A stretch of 64,000 nt of DNA. It comes from Paramecium pentaurelia. Lineage: Eukaryota; Ciliophora; Oligohymenophorea; Peniculida; Parameciidae. The position numbers and the translations under genes were made by a program. How positions within the stretch are numbered: the stretch's first letter is position 1; each line of letters begins with the position of its first letter. Positions 47,320 to 59,554 of this stretch are shown one piece after another. The DNA is taken from positions 62,001-126,000 of the forward strand of contig CAJJDO010000078.1 of NCBI GenBank assembly GCA_905183005.1, written 5' to 3'. Under the pieces are notes generated by a model that had not been told where the DNA came from, searched no databases, and was given only the letters and a program-made list of their open reading frames with translations.

Positions 47320-47706
47320 TTGATTATTAGATATAATAATACATACATATAAATTAATAAATATAGTTTTAAATTGTTCATTAAAAGTTTTTAGGTATTA
47401 TTATTATTTTTTCTATTAATTATATCTTAAAAATCAATTTATTTAATAATAATTGGATATGTAATATATTGAAATAATATTAATATATATATATTTATAA
47501 TTTAATCTTTAAAATATTATTAAAAGACAAAAGAATATAAAATAATGTTTTTTTTTTAAAGTTCTAATTATATATTTTTAGATATTGTTTATAGAATTTT
47601 TTAATTTTTTGATTGAATAAAATGTAGAAACATCATTTTTAAGAAAAATATTATTCTTATTTTTGAAATTAAAACTCATATTCTGTCATTGTTCTATATA
47701 TAATAA
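47320..47706. other. Intergenic region
   Basis: AT-rich interval upstream of the lipocalin gene; nothing else is recognised. Confidence 0.5.
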
Positions 47707-48261
47707 ATGTAAAAAATAGTTTTGATATTTACAATTGTAACATTAAGCTTAGCTATTGATGCTGTAGATGACTTTGATGTTGAATCTTATCTTGGTGATT
47801 GGTTTGAGGTTGCTAGTAGTCCTTGGGTTTATACAACATAAGAGAAAAATGGATTTTGTACTAGAGCTAGATATGGTACTTTAGCCAGTGGAGATATTAG
47901 TGTTTATAATATCTAAAGATATGGAGCTGGTGATGGACCAATAAGATTTATTGAAGGATATGCAAAAATACCAGATTTGAAATAAAAAGGCAAATTAAAG
48001 GTGTTTTTAAATAAAGGAGAAGTAGTTGGAGGAGATTATTGGATAATTGAATTAGGACCAGTTATTAATAAGCAATATTAATGGGCTATAGTTAGTGAAC
48101 CTGAAATGTTATTAATGTGGGTTTTATCTAGAAATCCTTAATAATATAGAGAGGAATATGAAGATTATGTGAGAGATAGAGTAAGTGCTTTGGGATTTAA
48201 TGGTGTTTTGAATTAGTATGTTCCTAGATTTTTCGATAAATGTGTGCCATATGATGATTGA
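47707..48261 (+). CDS. Secreted lipocalin
   Basis: Intron-free protein of 184 residues with a signal peptide (MQKIVLIFTIVTLSLA). The first lipocalin region with its G-x-W is DFDVESYLGDWFEVASSP, the second is GGDYWIIELGP, and QYQWAIVSEPEMLLMWVLSR fits the Blc/apolipoprotein D type. The barrel would bind a small hydrophobic ligand; which one cannot be told. Two cysteines (in GFCTRARYG and DKCVPYDD) could form the usual disulfide. It ends 40 bp from the convergent centrin-like gene. Confidence 0.9.
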
Positions 48262-48301
48262 ATTAACTGATATTTATAGATATATTGATTATTTATGTTT
48301 A

Positions 48302-48934
48302 TCAATATCTTCTTGGAGCTGTAATAATCTCATAAAACTCTTCAAATGAGATTTATTCTGGACTCTCTGTTTTTCTGAGGATATGAATATGATGAATCAT
48401 TTCATGCAATTCATCATCATTCAAAGTTTCTCCTAGTTCTTTAGCTACACGTTTTAAATTTGTGAAATCGATGAATCTAAACTTATGATTAAAATAATAA
48501 CCCAGTATCTTCAGGATCATAAATTTAGAATAATTTCTATGCTCCTTCTCTTGTTTTATTATTTCCTAATCTATTTGATATAATTTCGACAAAAGTATCA
48601 AAATTGATTGAACCTCCAAAGCTAGTATTGATAAATGATGAAGATTACTTTTCTAAGTCTTGAACCATTTGATACACAAATTTATTTCTTGCATCAACAC
48701 CTAAGTCTTCAAGTACTTTCTTTATTTCATGAGCATCTATTGTACCACTTTTATCATCATCAAACAAATCAAAAGTTTCCTTAAAATCTATTACCATATT
48801 ATTACTCTTAAATCATTAATTTCTTCAGGAGTCAAATAATTTTCCTTAGGTTTTTAAGGTTTTGCTGCAGGTACACCTTTCTATTATTTATTTTAAGCAG
48901 GTGCTTATTCGGCTTATTTATTTGCTCTAGACAT
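48302..48934 (-). CDS. Centrin-like EF-hand protein
   Basis: Calcium-binding protein of 193 residues; introns 48780-48805 and 48477-48501. After a Gln/Ala/Pro/Lys-rich leader, four EF-hand positions follow. Hand 1 (DDDKSGTIDAHE) and hand 3 (DPEDTGFIDFTN) look able to bind calcium. Hand 2 (INTSFGGSINFD region) and hand 4 (LRKTESPEQISFE) have lost ligand residues. The helix FTNLKRVAKELGETLNDDELHEMI is close to centrin. In Paramecium centrin-like proteins occur in basal bodies and the infraciliary lattice; location here is inferred. Confidence 0.88.
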
Positions 48935-49188
48935 ATCTATTTAATAATTTTATTTATAAATATACATTCTCAACAATCAAGCCAATATATGATCCTAAAA
49001 TTTCAGTATTATCATAATAATTCTACTTTTTAGAAATTGGTTCTATTATCAATTTGAGTTTCATTTTCAAATTATGAGAGTAATATTGAAAAATTCATTT
49101 ATGATACAAAATAAATAATGGATATTAGAATATTTAGATAAAATATATTAATATTGTAAAAAAAATGATGATGTATAATAATAATATA

Positions 49189-49879
49189 TCAATTTGATTT
49201 TAGAAAGATCTTTGGAAGATTAAGCCATTCTAAAATATATGAATTTTCAGATAAAAAAAAGTAAAATTATTGATAATCTAATGTTTTCTATTTTTCTTTT
49301 TCTTTCTATACTTCATCAATTAAATCTTCATTAAATTGTTTAAATGTTGGCATTGATTTCATAAAAATAAAATCTAATTCTTAAAAAATAAGTTCTTCAA
49401 CTTCTTCCTTAGTTAGTTGAATCTATGGAAAATTAGGTAATAAACAATTAAGTGTTTCTGTAATCTTTTCTTTTGATATTACCTTATTATAATAGTTAAT
49501 TTTACATTCTCATTTTTATTATCAATCAACTTAAACAGATATTTTATTTAAGCAGCCTTATTTTAACTTAGAAATGTTGCATATCCAAACAGAAACTCTC
49601 TGAAATTTAAAACTCTATCATTATTGAGATCAATTCTTGTGAAAATGAGATTCGTTGTTTCTTGTGATCTTTAAATAAGTGTTAATCAATGTACTTATTC
49701 TGAAATCCTCTATGAAATTCATTGAAATCAATAACTCCATCATCTTTGATGAGACTACTGAGATTTTAAAATATTTTATATAAACATTGCACATCTTCTA
49801 ACTAGATATTAGCTTAATCAGCAAATTCCTATAATTCATAGGTTGTAAGTAAATATTATTTTGATTTTGTAATTCCCAT
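49189..49879 (-). CDS. EF-hand protein with N-myristoylation signal
   Basis: Protein of 213 residues; introns 49669-49694 and 49483-49505. It starts MGITKSKQ, which fits N-myristoylation (Gly2, Ser6). An EF-hand-like segment without full ligands (DDGVIDFNEFHRGF) is followed by a good hand (DLNNDRVLNFREFLFGYATF). The third, IDNKNENVISKEK, is also complete enough to bind calcium. The layout is that of calcineurin B or recoverin-like sensors, which bind membranes and regulate a partner enzyme. The partner is not known. Confidence 0.82.
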
Positions 49880-50163
49880 TAATAATTATAATTATTTTAC
49901 TAAATGGAAGCAGATCATTTTTATAAAGATCATTATCATTATTGAAAAATAAGTTAGCAAGATTTCTTTGTTTAAATTACACTTTTATGAGACATTTTAG
50001 GTTCTTTGTTCTTAAACAATAAGATAAGATTTAAAAATATAAATAATATAATCAAATGGATAGACTGTTGAATTATAATTATGTGATATTTTAGTTTAAG
50101 AAAATATAATATACTGTAAGTAAATTAAATGTTAGAAATGCATAAGGTATTTCAATAAAATGA
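49880..50163. other. Intergenic region
   Basis: AT-rich interval upstream of the EF-hand gene; nothing is recognised. Confidence 0.45.
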
Positions 50164-50565
50164 TGGTATTGTTTATTAATTTATAACATAAAATATTCTA
50201 ATTCTTAAGAGGACACTTAAATATTGAAGAGTATCATTGAGGAAAATAGTGATTAAAATGGTATTCCATTAATTAAAAATAAGTAAGATTTAGTGATTAA
50301 TGAGGAATAGACTAATTATTATCAGAGTTTATTAGGTTTTGTAAACTCAAATAAATTTTTCTCTTTTATTCAAAGAAGTGTTAAAGAAGGTAACAGGATT
50401 AAATGTAGAGAAGTGAGTTAGGTATATAGTAACTATTCACAGATTTAATTTAAAAAATCATTGATAAAGGATTATATGTTAATCAACAGAAGAATATTAA
50501 ATAATGTACTATTAAATAATGTTCAAAGTTAATAGAATCTATAATAGAAAAAAGATAAGTCTTGA
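50164..50565 (+). CDS. Possible gene fragment, start not found
   Basis: A frame of 133 codons before TGA at 50563-50565 reads like protein (SQEDTQILKSIIEENSDQNG, then YYQSLLGFVNSNKFFSFIQR), polar with a helical end rich in Asn and Gln. It has no ATG near its 5' end, and I could not find a convincing upstream exon; a frame from ATG 50057 would need a short intron. It may be the 3' part of a small gene or a remnant. Confidence 0.35.
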
Positions 50566-50672
50566 TGTTGAATGAATATTAATAAATATAATATATAATT
50601 TATATTTTACATTCTCTTTTTAAAAAGATTAAAAGGATTTTTAAATAATAAAAAAAATTTGTTTTATTAAAG

Positions 50673-51182
50673 ATGGTATATATAGCATTCATTTTCTTTC
50701 TAGGTACTAGCAAAGTTCGTTGAAGTTGGAAGAGTTGTTAAAATCAATTATGGTCCTTAAGAAGGCAGATTGGCAACAATTGTTGAAATCCTTAATGATA
50801 AAAGAGTCTTAATCGATGGACCAACCACTGGAGTTTAGAGATAAGTCATTCCAATTAGAAGATTGACACTTACCAAATTCAATCTTAAAGGTGCAACAAG
50901 AGGAGCCAGAACTGGTGTCATTACCAAGGCAATTAAAAAATCTGATCCATTTGCACAATATGCTCAAACTGTTGCTGCCAAGAAGGTTGCTAAGAAAGCA
51001 CTTAGAGCTAAATTAAACGATTTTGACAGATTCAGAGTCATGATTCTTAGAAAGAGAGTAATGCTATCAATAAATCATTATTTTAGAGAAGTGCCCTCCT
51101 AAGCACCTAACTCAAATCTTTGAAAAAGAACACTGGTGGAAAGGCTTAAGCTTAAGCTAAAGGAGGAAATAAGAAAAAATGA
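50673..51182 (+). CDS. RPL14: Ribosomal protein eL14
   Basis: Large-subunit ribosomal protein of 150 residues. A 28-nt intron (50676-50703) lies directly after the ATG; a second (29 nt) is at 51058-51086. The KOW-type start VEVGRVVKINYGPQEGRLATIVEIL is typical, followed by RVLIDGPTTGVQRQVIPIRRLTLTKF. A basic helical region with FDRFRVMILRKRRS and a Lys/Gly/Gln-rich tail close the protein. Codon use is less AT-biased than its neighbours, as expected for a highly expressed gene. Confidence 0.95.
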
Positions 51183-52293
51183 TCAGCTTATTATAAAATA
51201 AGTATATTAATATATTTGAATTACAATAACCTGCATATATATATTATCATCTAATATGGTTTATCTATTTTAATTCTTATCAAAAATTATACAAAATATA
51301 ATATTTATTTCATTAAATTAGAAAACCATATCATTTTTTATATTGAATCAAAGTGAATTTTCATTTTTGTTACAATTATTGTCACTTTTAATTAAAATAT
51401 GAAATTGAGTTCATAAATTTATTTAAAGTCTTAATCTTATACAATTTTTATAACAAATAATTCTATTTATGAATAATATTAATTTATAATAAATACTTTC
51501 TTAATCAATAGAAAAATGAACTTACAACTATATATCTTATATATGTTTTTCTCTTATTAAACAAATAAGTCTCCATATTTAAAATTGAACAATTTTTAAT
51601 TAAATAATGCTTGAATAATAATTAATACTCCAATGATTAACAACTATTTTAAAAACCACAATTCAACTATTATCCTCACAAATACATTTATAGATATCAA
51701 AAATACTTTAGATGTCTGTAATATCTCCATAGTTTAACAACATTATAATCACCTTTTAGTATTTTGATCTATATAGATAAATTCTATAGTCAGCTAATAG
51801 TTATTATTTATAATTATAATTACAAATTAATTTAATTGATATTGCAGATATTGTGGCAAAGTTAATTTCAAAACCCAGATTAACAAATGGCCAAAAATTA
51901 AAGGATTTTGATATTATTATTTGACTGCCATTTTTTATAGTTTTTCTATTTTAAACTTTAATTATTTTTAAGGCCTATATATATCTAACAAAAATTGAAA
52001 ATAAGTATACCTTTATTTTTTGATGTAAAAGAATATAAGATAAGGGAGAACTATATTCTTTATACCTATATATAATTATTAAAAATAGGAATAATTTCGA
52101 TATGTAAATCAACAGAAATTACAATATAATCATAATGTATCTCGATCATATTTTGCCAATTAAAACCTATAAATATATGCACACTTAGTATCATCTTAAG
52201 GATTAGGAATATGAAGATTAAGACATTGATAATATTATAATTCAGAATTTCTAATATTAGCAAATGAATACTATTAAAATATAATTAAAATTA
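51183..52293. other. Intergenic region
   Basis: About 1.1 kb of AT-rich DNA, with short frames only. No coding motif or RNA gene is recognised on either strand. Confidence 0.5.
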
Positions 52294-54655
52294 ATGGCAG
52301 AAGAATTTGATGATGATTAATTTGATGGATATGTTTCTACAAACATCAAAAATAGATATGACTATTTTAATGATATACAACCAGAATAAGAGTAAACTTA
52401 AATACAGAATGCTTCATTATTTACTGTTACTTAAATTCCATAATATACTTCACAAAACACTCCACAAATCTCAGATATATCTATTTTATATTAAAATCAA
52501 CCCTTAAATCAATAATCCCTTTTCAATTCAAATCCCCCTTTGTAACCCAATTTTACAAATTAAAACGATAATCACCATAGCCCCATTTTTCACATGCCTT
52601 AAGATAATAATTCCATCTAACTAGAATCCTTAAATTTAAATGGCCATTCAAATTTTGCATAATAATCATAATAATAATCTTAAGCTTATGAAGATGAAGA
52701 ATTTTAAGAAGGGGAATTTATAGAAGAACAAAAACCTGTTCAAATATAATAAACATCATTATTGGTAGATCAACCCTAAGTCTTAAGCATAAATAAAAAC
52801 GAATAACATTTAATTTGTACAAATATAGAACAAAAAGATTAATTAATCAATTTTGAAATCTCTAAAAATGGAAATATGTTACCACTTAAATAATAAAATT
52901 AAAATAATACAACTATTTAATAAGAAACTAAAATATAATTAACTTCAATTTATGATGCATTTCCATCTGATCTAAATGAAACACCAACATAATTATAACC
53001 ATCTCCTTTATTATAAATTTCAGAATTGAAATAAGAAGCATAAAATGATTCAAAATATAATAATAATGTAAATTTAATAGAAATGTATTAAAATTCTAAT
53101 ATTTAACCAATTAATGATTAATAAGAAAATTAAAAAGTTGAATCAAATACTCCTATATAAAAATAAGATTTATTAAATTTGATTGATTTTAATACAGATT
53201 CAAATCCTATTAAAAGTGAATAAAATTATGAATAATAATCTGAAACTTTGTTTTAATTTTCAGATGAGAAATAATAATAATAATAATTACATATTTAATA
53301 AGATGTTTAATAAATTTAAAATGATTTATTATCATTAAATAATGATTTTACCTAAGGTACATTTTAATCTTAATAATAAAATTATCATAATTTAATAAGA
53401 AATGGAAACCTTGAAAATGAGGAATTATAAGAGGAATCAAAAACTCCAATCTAAGAGATTCAAAATATTTAATTATAATCTAATCAGATACCTCTATAAA
53501 GTACATAATTAGATATTAAGAATGATAATGAAGAATTTGATGAATTTGTAGAAGGTGAAGAAATAGAAAGTCCATTCGAAAATAATTTATAAAGTTAAAA
53601 CATATAAATTGATTCTACTATCATAAATTAATAACATTAAGTAGTAGTATAAAATCCATAAATTAATCCATAAATTTAAAATATTTAATAATAATTTAGT
53701 TCATTAAGTTCATAATAATAAGAAAAATCATTTTAAGATAATAATTTATCTTAACTTAATAATATCTAATTAACACCAGAAATAAAGATAAAATAAGGTC
53801 CATTAAAAGCAGAACCTATCTAAAAGAGAAATTGGAGAAATTAAATAGACGATATAGTTGGATTTGATGCAGAATGTATGGATAGTTTTATTGAAGAATT
53901 AAGTGATTTAAAATTAAATTTGTATAAAGCTTAGGTTTTAGAATATGCTTAATTGGCTAAGGATATTTAAGCTTTGAGAAAGAAAAAGTAGATTCATGTT
54001 GATAAAGAAGAGTATGAAGAAGCAACAGTTATTAGAGATACATTAAGAGCAAAAGAGCCTATAGCAATGGTTTTGAAAAAGAAAATATTATCTATTGCTA
54101 AAGTCATTGATTTAATGGATTAATAAGATTTGGATTATCATATAAAGAAATATATTTTTGATCATGAAAATTAAATACCAGAAAATCCATCAATAGAAAT
54201 GCTTTTACCAAAGATTTAGATAATAGAAGAGTTTGTAAGTAAATTAAAAAAAGAATTAAAAAAATCAGAATCTGTTTTGTCAATAATAAAATTATAAGGA
54301 CAGTTAGAAAAAGTTAGATATGAAAAGAAATATCAAAATTTCATTTTGGGATTGAGAAAGATTATAGGAATGAGTCATAGATTTTCTTAATTAAATGATA
54401 TTGTTTAATCTGTAAATGATAGATTAAGTGATTTAAAAATAGATGTATAAATTTATTTTTAATTTTGAATAGAAAGAAGTGAATAAATTAGATTATGAAT
54501 TCATTTTTGAAAATACATTGATACCCTATTTGAAAGGATAGTAATAATAATAGAATTATTGTAATTATTGTTTCCAATCAAAATCAGATTTGATTGAATA
54601 TAAAGGTAAGTTATACGATGTTTGTTGTTTGAATTTTTATTATAATATTAATTGA
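52294..54655 (+). CDS. Gamma-synergin-like protein
   Basis: Predicted 777-residue protein with one 28-nt intron (54445-54472). The first 500 residues are very rich in Gln/Asn/Ser, with acidic phenylalanine motifs (DDDQFDGYV, EDEEFQEGEF, NEEFDEFVEGEE) of the kind that bind clathrin adaptor ears. A helical coiled region follows (DDIVGFDAECMDSFIEELSDL onward). The C-terminus holds CNYCFQSKSDLIEYKGKLYDVCCLNFYYN, spaced like the zinc-binding end of gamma-synergin proteins (CxxC, then G-x-Y...C-x-NF). This suggests a trans-Golgi/endosome adaptor partner. The assignment rests on motif spacing, so it is moderate. Confidence 0.7.
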
Positions 54656-54916
54656 ATATTAATATCAACTAATTAATTTATTTTTATCTTCATATATATT
54701 GAAATCTTAAACAAAATTATTTTTAATTAATCATTATTATAGTTATTCCAATAAATTTGATACATTTTATTTTTTGTTTGTAATAATACATGTTTGAGTT
54801 GAACAGATATTTTGATAATCCTATAAATTTTGAGGTTATAAGTTAATGAATGAAGAAAAATGCTTGAATATAACATTTACTATATTAGTGGTTGTATATG
54901 AATCTCTTCTTCCACG

Positions 54917-55561
54917 TCAGTAATATAGATATTCTCTTAATTCCTTTAATATATCATCTAAGTTAAAATTATATGCAATTAGAAATAATAATTATTGTTT
55001 AAATAATTTAATTTTGATGGCTTCATTATTATTTTTAATGTATAACATGAATGTATGAGTGTCACTTCTAAGATATTCATATTGTTGAACAATCTTTATT
55101 TAGAATTTTGATAATTCATTCAAAATATTCGCCTGTCTCTATAAATTATACTCTTTCAATCAACTTAATAATTTTCTTTGATAATTCTTTTCTTTTCTCC
55201 TCTACCAAATATCTCATTAAGTTTATAAATCACATCATTTTTATATATCATTTTATACAGTTGCTTTATAACAAACTTTGACTCATAAAAAAAATGTCTT
55301 TTTTCTGACATAGAAATCTATATTAGAAAGTACTACTTTGATTGTAGATACTAAATAATCTATAGCACTATTAGATTACAAAGAGCAAAAATGTTTAAAT
55401 AACAATCCTCCACTTTTGAGATTATCATGTTAGAAATGCTTATAAAAAGATAGTTATTGCCATGTAGATTAAATCCTTGTTTTATTAGACATAGATAATA
55501 AGATGTAAATTAAATTATTATTTGTTTTTACAATGTCATTAATATAAGAAGCCATGTACAT
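54917..55561 (-). CDS. Unrecognised protein, 5' end unresolved
   Basis: From an internal ATG at 55561 a frame of 199 residues can be built with a 19-nt intron (55318-55336) and a 26-nt intron (55139-55164). It includes STWQQLSFYKHFQHDN, KSGGLLFKHFCSL and ESKFVIKQLYKMIYKN. Coding-like text goes on upstream to about 55855 (HPQYPIAIIQTYQQYYEVIV), but in a different frame, and I could not join it without a frameshift. The gene may start at 55855 and have an error or unusual introns at 55600-55720. No family is recognised. Confidence 0.5.
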
Positions 55562-56034
55562 TTAAGGGAATATATTAGAAACATCAATTCTAATATAATT
55601 GATAGCATAATACTTAATTTTATTTAGACTATAAATGCCTGTTTTTCAATTTTTCCATCATCTCTTTAATTCTTTTAAGTATTTTTGATTTATCTATATG
55701 GATTAAATAATTGTAAATTTTTAATTTATTTACTTGTCTCTTACAATTACTTCATAATACTATTAATATGTTTGTATAATTGCAATAGGATATTAAGGAT
55801 GTATTATTAAATTAATAAATATAAGTATTTAATTGTATAATATTTGCATCATCATTTTGTCAAAATTATAAAATTTCAATTTAAGTATGAAATGAAGTAG
55901 AATGGAGAAAGAACCATTGAAAGGACAAATTAGAAAAGTGTTAAAAATTCTATAGTATAGAAATTATTAGAGTATATAAAATTTAAAACGGATTTATAAG
56001 TGAATAATTAATAATAAAGGGGAAAATAGCAAAG

Positions 56035-56317
56035 ATGAGACAGGTGTTTATCATACTGATTTTAGCATCTATATGTTTTGCCCAATCACAACTGAGAGGA
56101 CGCCAATAATTTGGTATAGCTGCAATTGATATGAGTAGAGAAATAGGATGTTAGCTTAGATGAATATTCATTCATGCAATTTCACTATCACACACCTCCA
56201 ATGGATTTAATGATGGTGAATCACGAACTCGAGATTTAGAGAATGATGGGAGTACCAGGAGTTGTGATGATGAATTATGTTATAGAGGAATCTCCATACA
56301 ATCCCATATCATGGTGA
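56035..56317 (+). CDS. Small secreted protein
   Basis: An 85-residue protein after one 25-nt intron (56114-56138), which is needed to join RGRQQF to the rest. A signal peptide is clear (MRQVFIILILASICFAQ). The mature part is short and Met-rich (QFHYHTPPMDLMMVNHELE, RMMGVPGVVMMNYV) with acidic residues near the end. No family is recognised. It ends 59 bp before the end of the convergent SFT2-like gene. Confidence 0.65.
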
Positions 56318-56376
56318 AAATATTATTAAAATATATAAATCCATCATTGTCTTACTGCAATTTCATATTATTCCTA

Positions 56377-56945
56377 TCATATGGGTAGAAATGAATTTGA
56401 TTATGAAGACTTAAAACAAAAAGACATTATCTATTTAATTAGTGCAAGTATTTATTTTGTAATAAACTTCATTCCAGTGATTCCGGCTGGAAATGAAGAT
56501 GCAAATAACCATCCTAAAGATATCATCTAAATTTAATAAGTATTAAAATACCTAAGCAATTGAAAACATTAACACTAGAATGTAATTCTTATGGATTAGA
56601 CTAAAATAAACTGTTGCCATTAACATAATCACATAAATATTTGTATAGATGAATTTTTCCTTATTACAAAACATCTTCATAAAGTTAGTTCCTCCTTTGA
56701 TTATAAATAATGAAATCCATAAACTTAATGATCTATATTATATTTAAATACACATCTTACCCTAAACTAAATAAGCCTCCAAATTTAGCTGGAAACACCA
56801 TGATCAAAGGTAAAAATGTGAATGCTATAAACATGAAACACAATCCCAATCCAAAAAATATTGCAAAATTCTTCCAATTCATTGCTGCTTATTATACATC
56901 TTACACTTTTGTTACAACATTTTCTTTATTATATTATTTAATCAT
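56377..56945 (-). CDS. SFT2-like Golgi membrane protein
   Basis: Four-helix membrane protein of the SFT2 family, which acts with SNAREs in transport from endosome to Golgi. Introns 56733-56760 (28 nt) and 56527-56551 (25 nt) leave 171 residues. After a short polar start (MIKQYNKENVVTKVQDVQ) come FFGLGLCFMFIAFTFLP, then the family block FPAKFGGLFSLGSLSLW, the segment IYVIMLMATVYFSLI, and the last hydrophobic stretch with SFPAGITGMKF. The 25-residue tail after this is polar and less certain. Confidence 0.85.
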
Positions 56946-57058
56946 ACATGGCTTTAGAAATCTAAAAGATTAAGAAAATTTAGACACAAATCCTGATTTC
57001 TCTTGAGGATCAGATGGTTATTCAATATCGTTGCTTTAATTCCAAAATTAAATATATT

Positions 57059-58020
57059 TCATTATTTTATTTTAAACTCTCTAAACTTCTATAATGTCAA
57101 TCCATTCAAAGGTGATTTTATTAAGTAAATATTTTATTTATATCGAGAGTTATGCATTGATTATTCTCTTTTCGACATTGGACTTTCTTTTTGTCTCTTT
57201 TCAAATGCATCCAAATTTGGTGCTGAATTCCTAATTAATGTAGAAGATGAACAAATTATCAGTTAAGTCTATTCGATAAGATTATTTAGATTGTTTATTT
57301 TTCTAATGTAATCTTTCATTTAAGGTTTTCTTATTAATGGTAATTGATTCATTGAGTTTTATGAAATAATCTTTCGAGACACTTATTTACATTAAATTTC
57401 TAAAACACTTGATTTTGGCTCAGGACTAAACTCCATTTTCTCTTCTCTTTCTTTTTCTGATTATAAAGTTCTTAAACTAAGGCATACTTTTGCAGATTTA
57501 GCCACTTAATTAAAAATTCCTCTTAATTTCTACCCATTTCTTATGAAAGTTTATTGATGTTCTTCTTCTTCTTCATTAACTTTTGAAATAAGAATATCAT
57601 GAAATTTTCTAATTTTTCTTCCAACCATACCACATTCACTACAACCACAACTTAATCTCCTTATTTTATACTCTAACTCAGGAAATTTATAATTTTTTTA
57701 TCTACTTCTCTAATGTTATCTATTCTTTTTAATAGGAGAACTTCTTCCATTAATAAATCCAAATTCCATTAATGTCCTTTATGTATTAAGTTATCTTGCA
57801 GTTGAAATAACTTATTGAGTATCGATGTTTTGTTCTGATTTTTGATAGCATGTATATTATAAAAGTTTCATAAATCCATCTAAACTTTTTGCTATATTAA
57901 ATAGAATTCTATGATACATCGAAATACTTGAGAAGTTTTCATGTAATTCCTGATATTTTTTTGCTTATTACTTTGCTTAGGTACTTCAATTTTATGAGAT
58001 TTGATTATATTTATAGACAT
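57059..58020 (-). CDS. Uncharacterised Q/K-rich protein with a cysteine patch
   Basis: Protein of about 308-320 residues, not recognised. It carries the cysteine cluster RRLSCGCSECGMVGRKIRKF near residue 120, which could bind a metal, and charged Ser/Gln-rich sequence after it. The first 25 codons and the rest are in different frames. Either a 35-nt intron (57957-57991 approximately, GT...CAG) is removed, or a run of seven A at 57956-57962 should have eight. With eight the text reads smoothly through SNKQKKYQELHENF. Both ways the length becomes divisible by three. Confidence 0.65.
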
Positions 58021-58233
58021 TACAAAATAAATAAGATTAAGAAATTTTTATAGTCAAATGTACTAGTTAATTCTAAATTGTTCTGATTCATTAAAGAATT
58101 AAGAAACAGTAATTTAATATTTGGAATGGTTTAGATATGTAAATATCAAATAAATGCTGATAATTTAATTTAAGTGAATCTTAAATAAATTTATATTAAT
58201 AAATATATATATATATAATTTATTAGATAGCAT

Positions 58234-59504
58234 TCATTTTTTTGAACTTTTATCTCCTTTCTCTTCTTTTTTTCTATCATGTTTTGTTCCCTTAATTTAT
58301 TTATTTTATTTTGCTAATTATGCTTTAGTTTTTGATTTGTAAATTTATAAAACATCTTCATCTGCTAATACATGATTTAAACCAACTTTTTATGGATTAA
58401 ATCTAAATAAATTAAAAATATTACTTGCAACTTCTTCCCCATACAATTGCAAACTTAAATTCATCAACTAATTCTCTATGAATTTATGCACAAACACTTC
58501 TAATCATCAAACCATTTCTATCATTACTAAGTACAATAGGATCTCCAAAATCTGGTTATTATCCTCTCTTTTTTGTATAGACTCTAACTAAATCTAATTT
58601 TTCCCACATGCATTCTAATAAGTAATCCAAATTTAATTTTAAATTACAAGATATTACACAATGATCTTTTCTTCTAGCAATTTCATCTACTTCTTCAATA
58701 GATATCTTATCAATTTTATTAAAAACATAAAGACATTTCACATATTTTCTATTACCTTCAATCATATCAATTAAATCATCTACTGTAATATCTTCTCTAA
58801 TCAATATATCAACATTATGGATTTTATATTCTTACATAATGTTCTTAATTAACTTTTCATCTACTTTTGTCAATTTAATTGTTGATGTAATACGAACCCT
58901 AAAATAATAATAATCAATAAATACATTCCTGATTTATTTGGTGTAATTGTTACATCTGGTTTCTTTCTATTAAGTCTAATACCCATTTTATCTAATTCCA
59001 AAGTAAGCTTTCTTCTTTAATCCTCAGCTTTATCTGCTTCTAAAACCATTAAAACAAGATCACAAGCTTTAGCTACTGCAATAACTTATCTTCCTCTTCC
59101 TCTACCTTCAGAAGCACCTTCAATAATTCCTGGAAGATCAAGCAATTAGATTTTAGCATCTTTATAATCAATTACTCCTGGAATGCATGTTAATGTTGTG
59201 AATTCATATGCAGCCACAAGTGATTAAGTTTTTGTTAAAGTTGAAAGAATAGTGGACTTAATAATATAGATGATGTTAATACCTTTCCAACAGATGGGAA
59301 TCCAATCATACAAACTCTTGCATTACCAAACTTTTAAACTTCAAATCCTTCACCTTTAGGACCAGATTTAGGTGGCTCTAATAATTGAGTTCTATATTTG
59401 GCTAATTTAGCCTTCAATTAACCCATATGGTACTCAGTTGCCTTATTCTTTTGAGTTCTGGCCATTTCTTCTTCAATTTCCTTGATTTTCTCAATGAGCC
59501 CCAT
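58234..59504 (-). CDS. DRG2: DRG2-type developmentally regulated GTP-binding protein
   Basis: GTPase of the OBG/DRG class, 398 residues, linked to translation in eukaryotes. Introns 59257-59282, 58899-58924 and 58403-58424. The helix-turn-helix start (MGLIEKIKEIEEEMARTQ) is followed by the P-loop GFPSVGKST (split by the first intron), the switch 2 DLPGIIEGASEGRGRG, and NKID for guanine recognition. The TGS domain ends ...VWGRSCKFNPQKVGLNH...EDVLQIYK; the last intron must be removed to see this. A basic tail of about 45 residues (KGTKHDRKKEEK) is longer than usual. The start is 50 bp from the divergent MOK kinase gene. Confidence 0.93.
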
Positions 59505-59554
59505 AATTATTTTTATTAGTAAAAAAATCAAATTTATTTTTTTTATTGAGTAAT

